Source of the DNA: Kribbella pratensis
GTDB lineage: Bacteria > Actinomycetota > Actinomycetes > Propionibacteriales > Kribbellaceae
DNA: 64,000 nucleotides
Direction of reading: 5' to 3'
Assembly: GCF_004365355.1 (NCBI RefSeq)
Contig: NZ_SODP01000004.1
Coordinates: forward strand, 248,001-312,000
The stretch's first letter is position 1; each line of letters starts with the position of its first letter. The position numbers and the translations under genes are program-made. The notes under the pieces were generated by a model. That model had not been told where the DNA came from and did no database searches. It was given only the letters and a program-made list of their open reading frames with translations. Shown here piece by piece: positions 61,866 to 64,000 of the stretch.

Positions 61866-63275
61866 ATGAAGTTCATCCGACGCGCCCTGGCCGGCGCTGT
61901 AGTTCTCGGCGTCGCCGCGGCGGGGCTGACGACGTCCGCCTCCGCGACCACAACCCAGGTGCACTGGGCCGACTGCAAACCGGAAGGGCACGACGATCCC
62001 GCTCTGGTGAAGGGCTCGCAGTGCGCGACCCTCCGACTACCTGTCGATTGGCGGAACCCGAACGGACCGACCTTCGACCTCGCGATCGCCCGCCGTACTG
62101 CGAAGGGCGAGCGGGTCGGGGTGCTCGTGTTCGGACCCGGCGGGCCCGGGGACTCAGGGGTCGACCGGATCAAGACCGGGATGACACGGTTCAGTGCGGA
62201 CCTGCAAAACCGGTTCGACATCGTCAGCTTCGACCCGCGGGGCGTCGCGCGGAGCAATCCGGTGCAGTGCTCGGCTGCGCTGCTCGCGAAGCAGCCGTCA
62301 CCGATCATCACGAGCACGGCCGAATTCACCGCGACGATCAGTTACAACCGGCAGCTCGCGAAGGACTGTCGCGAGAACACCGGTCCGCTCTACGACCACA
62401 TCGACACCTGGCAGACGGTGCGCGACGTCGACGCAGTACGCCGGGCGCTCGGCGAGTCCACGATCTCGTTCCACGGCAGCTCGTACGGCACGCTGCTCGG
62501 AGCGCAGTACGCCGAGACGTATCCGAACCGGGTCCGCGCGATGGTGGTGGAGAGCGTGATCGACCACGCCTCACCTACGACGAAGTCGTTCCTCGACGTC
62601 CAGGCGGCCGCAGCACAGGACTCGTTCGACGAGTTCGTGCAGTGGTGTGACGCGTCGGCGAGCTGTGCGCTGCACGGGCAGGACACTCACGCACTGTGGG
62701 CTGGACTGCTGGCTCGGTCGAGTGATCCGTTCAAGCTGAGCTTCCAGGTGTTTCGGATGCTCTACGACCCGGAATGGTCCGCCCTGGCCCAGACGCTGAA
62801 GGAGATGGACGCTCCTACGGTTACCGCCGCGCCGACCGGGCTCGCGCAGTACCCGCTGGCGGTGTTCTGTCAGGACTGGAACCTTCCGGTCAAGGACTAC
62901 CGCGAGTACGCCGCACATCTGCAGCGGCTGGCCCGCAAGAACCAGGACATGCGCTACCCGGGTCAGCTGATGGCGGTGTCGATCTGTCTGGGTGCGCCGA
63001 AGGCGAACAACCCGCAGCACGTGCTGAAGGTGCACGGGCTCAAGACGCCGGTCCTGCTCGCCAACGCGATCCACGACCCGGCCACGCCGTACGCCATGGC
63101 GCAGAGCGTGCAGCGTCAGCTCGGCCGGTCCGGAGTGCTGCTCACGTACGAAGGCTGGGGACACGGCAGCTACAACTCGAGCCCGTGCATGCGGACCACG
63201 ATCGACGATTACCTGATCTCGCGTGAGGTGCCGAAGCGCGGCAGCAGCTGCGCCGCCGTACCGCCGGTCGGCTGA
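61866..63275 (+). CDS. secreted alpha/beta hydrolase, tripeptidyl aminopeptidase-like
   Basis: A 469-residue exported peptidase. The signal peptide ends at ASA (about residue 27). The body is an S33-family alpha/beta hydrolase: VFGPGGPGDSG (oxyanion region), FDPRGVARSNPVQC, nucleophile elbow GSSYGTLLGAQYAETYP, Asp in LLANAIHDPATPY, His in WGHGSYNSSPCM. It probably trims tripeptides or prolyl peptides from protein N-termini outside the cell, as the Streptomyces tripeptidyl aminopeptidases do. The ATG at 61866 follows GAAGGA. Confidence 0.9.
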   Translation: MKFIRRALAGAVVLGVAAAGLTTSASATTTQVHWADCKPEGHDDPALVKGSQCATLRLPVDWRNPNGPTFDLAIARRTAKGERVGVLVFGPGGPGDSGVDRIKTGMTRFSADLQNRFDIVSFDPRGVARSNPVQCSAALLAKQPSPIITSTAEFTATISYNRQLAKDCRENTGPLYDHIDTWQTVRDVDAVRRALGESTISFHGSSYGTLLGAQYAETYPNRVRAMVVESVIDHASPTTKSFLDVQAAAAQDSFDEFVQWCDASASCALHGQDTHALWAGLLARSSDPFKLSFQVFRMLYDPEWSALAQTLKEMDAPTVTAAPTGLAQYPLAVFCQDWNLPVKDYREYAAHLQRLARKNQDMRYPGQLMAVSICLGAPKANNPQHVLKVHGLKTPVLLANAIHDPATPYAMAQSVQRQLGRSGVLLTYEGWGHGSYNSSPCMRTTIDDYLISREVPKRGSSCAAVPPVG

Positions 63276-63278
63276 AGC

Positions 63279-63506
63279 TCAGACCGGTACGCCGGTGACT
63301 TCGAGGACGCGGTCGAGCTGGTCCCCGCGGACCAGCCGGCCCGTCATCAACCGGAGCTCGCTGCAGGCCGTCTCCAGCGCCTGCGCCTGGGTCCGGCAGT
63401 TGTCGACGAACCAGAACGGGTCGTCGGGCTGCGGATCATCGGCGTCGTCGATGTCGGCGTACCAGTGCCGACTGCTGTAGTGCACTACTCGCACCCGTAG
63501 ATTCAT
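63279..63506 (-). CDS. 75-aa protein of unknown function
   Basis: A small acidic protein (MNLRVRVVHYSSRHWYADID, then DADDPQPDDPFWFVDNC...) with one Cys and an amphipathic C-terminal helix (ALETACSELRLMTGRLVRGDQLDRVLEV). Not recognised. ATG 63506 is chosen for the start of the beta-strand-like region. The promoter side contains a perfect palindrome (63523-63539). Convergent with the secreted peptidase gene, 3 bases apart. Confidence 0.6.
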   Translation of the reverse strand: MNLRVRVVHYSSRHWYADIDDADDPQPDDPFWFVDNCRTQAQALETACSELRLMTGRLVRGDQLDRVLEVTGVPV

Positions 63507-63522
63507 GATGACTACTCCCCGT

Positions 63523-63562
63523 ACCCAGGGATCCTGGGTCCCCCCTGGCCCCAGTCGGGGCC
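63523..63562. repeat. two adjacent hairpins upstream of the 75-aa gene
   Basis: ACCCAGG/CCTGGGT (63523-63539, 3-base loop) is followed by GGCCCC/GGGGCC (63547-63562, 4-base loop). They sit 16 bases and more upstream of the minus-strand start at 63506, where an operator or a leader hairpin could lie. Confidence 0.5.
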
Positions 63563-63698
63563 GCCTCGGCCTGGCGCGTGCTACGCGGCCCCCCACTAGC
63601 CACGCGCCCGGCCGAGTTCGACCCTCCCCCGCTCTTTACATCGTGCTGGGCGGGCGAGTGTTACCGGTTGTGACGGTTAATTTTGAGCGATCGCTTGA

Positions 63699-64000
63699 TC
63701 ACTTCAGGTGTGATTTGGTCCACTGCTCCAGGCCGTCGGTGGTGATCGGCAGGTCCTCGGTGAGGATCTCCAGCCGGTCGGAGTGCACGACGACGTTGTC
63801 CTCGATCCGAATCCCGATGCCCCGCAGCTCCGGAGGCACGGTCTCGTCGTTCGGGTGGAAGTACAGCCCCGGCTCGACCGCGAGTGCCATCCCGGCCTCG
63901 ATGGTGCCGGCGAAGTACGCCTCCGGCCGCGATGCGTCGCAGTCGTGTACGTCGAGGCCGATGTAGTGGCCGGTCCCGCAGACGATGTAGCGACGGTGCT
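63699..64000 (-). CDS. pepP: aminopeptidase P (Xaa-Pro aminopeptidase), C-terminal part
   Basis: Only the last 100 residues are in the window; the gene continues past 64000. The M24 metallopeptidase core is clear: CGTGHYIGLDVHD (metal His), MALAVEPGLYF (metal Glu), GIGIRIEDNVVVH (metal Glu). The enzyme removes N-terminal residues before proline. The stop is at 63699. Confidence 0.93.
   Translation of the reverse strand, partial: HRRYIVCGTGHYIGLDVHDCDASRPEAYFAGTIEAGMALAVEPGLYFHPNDETVPPELRGIGIRIEDNVVVHSDRLEILTEDLPITTDGLEQWTKSHLK

Overview
The window is high-GC actinobacterial chromosome. A fused FbiC, GTG starts, ATGA/GTGA overlaps, a LysX with a fused lysyl-tRNA synthetase, Pr6Pr and DUF998 membrane proteins, and a SapB/flavipeptin-type class III lanthipeptide locus with a prolyl oligopeptidase all point to the Nocardioidaceae/Kribbellaceae. 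A Kribbella-like organism is the best guess, because the flavipeptin system with its FlaP peptidase was described from Kribbella flavida. No phage, insertion sequence, CRISPR array, rRNA or tRNA was seen.

Layout. 0-6 kb: coenzyme F420 biosynthesis (fbiC), a small membrane protein, a NarL-type two-component pair, then an intergenic region with two large stem-loops. 6-8.6 kb: an acyl-CoA oxidase-like gene coupled to an acidic protein of unknown function. 8.6-11.7 kb: a molybdate block (HTH-molbindin regulator plus modABC). 12-20.6 kb: class III lanthipeptide locus (LanKC, 45-aa precursor, prolyl oligopeptidase, two ABC half-exporters) closed by a convergent RamR-like regulator whose receiver pocket looks degenerate. 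20.7-25.5 kb: cell-wall LysM/transglycosylase protein, methyltransferase, membrane proteins, a TetR gene with a clear operator, and a small kinase-like ATPase. 25.5-27.6 kb: a [4Fe-4S] molybdopterin oxidoreductase.

27.6-33.8 kb: a LacI-controlled sugar block (isomerase, Gfo/Idh/MocA dehydrogenase, SGNH esterase, GH2 beta-mannosidase) with the same AACCGGTT palindrome in front of both transcription units. 33.9-36.8 kb: 3D-domain secreted protein, two GNATs, polysaccharide deacetylase lipoprotein. 36.9-40.7 kb: a P-loop NTPase with a long helical C-terminus, overlapping a membrane protein with pentapeptide-like repeats; this is an unrecognised two-gene module. 41-42.5 kb: ABM-domain protein and an aldehyde dehydrogenase.

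42.5-50.1 kb: a second, odd RiPP-like locus: an LLM flavin/F420 oxidoreductase divergent from a class II LanM, with four copies of a 17-bp motif between them, followed by a 67-aa peptide with no cysteine and a LAL-type LuxR regulator. No LanT or LanP is present. 50-53 kb: ROK regulator, a two-gene mini-operon of very small proteins, alpha/beta hydrolase, DUF998 protein. 53.4-64 kb: LysX, a lipoprotein, a Pro/Thr-rich membrane protein, MmyB-type regulator with divergent SDR, L-serine dehydratase under a glycine riboswitch, a secreted tripeptidyl-aminopeptidase-like hydrolase, a 75-aa protein and the 3-prime end of an aminopeptidase P gene.

The two most interesting places are the Cys-free LanM/LLM locus (42.5-50.1 kb) and the NTPase plus pentapeptide membrane pair (36.9-40.7 kb).
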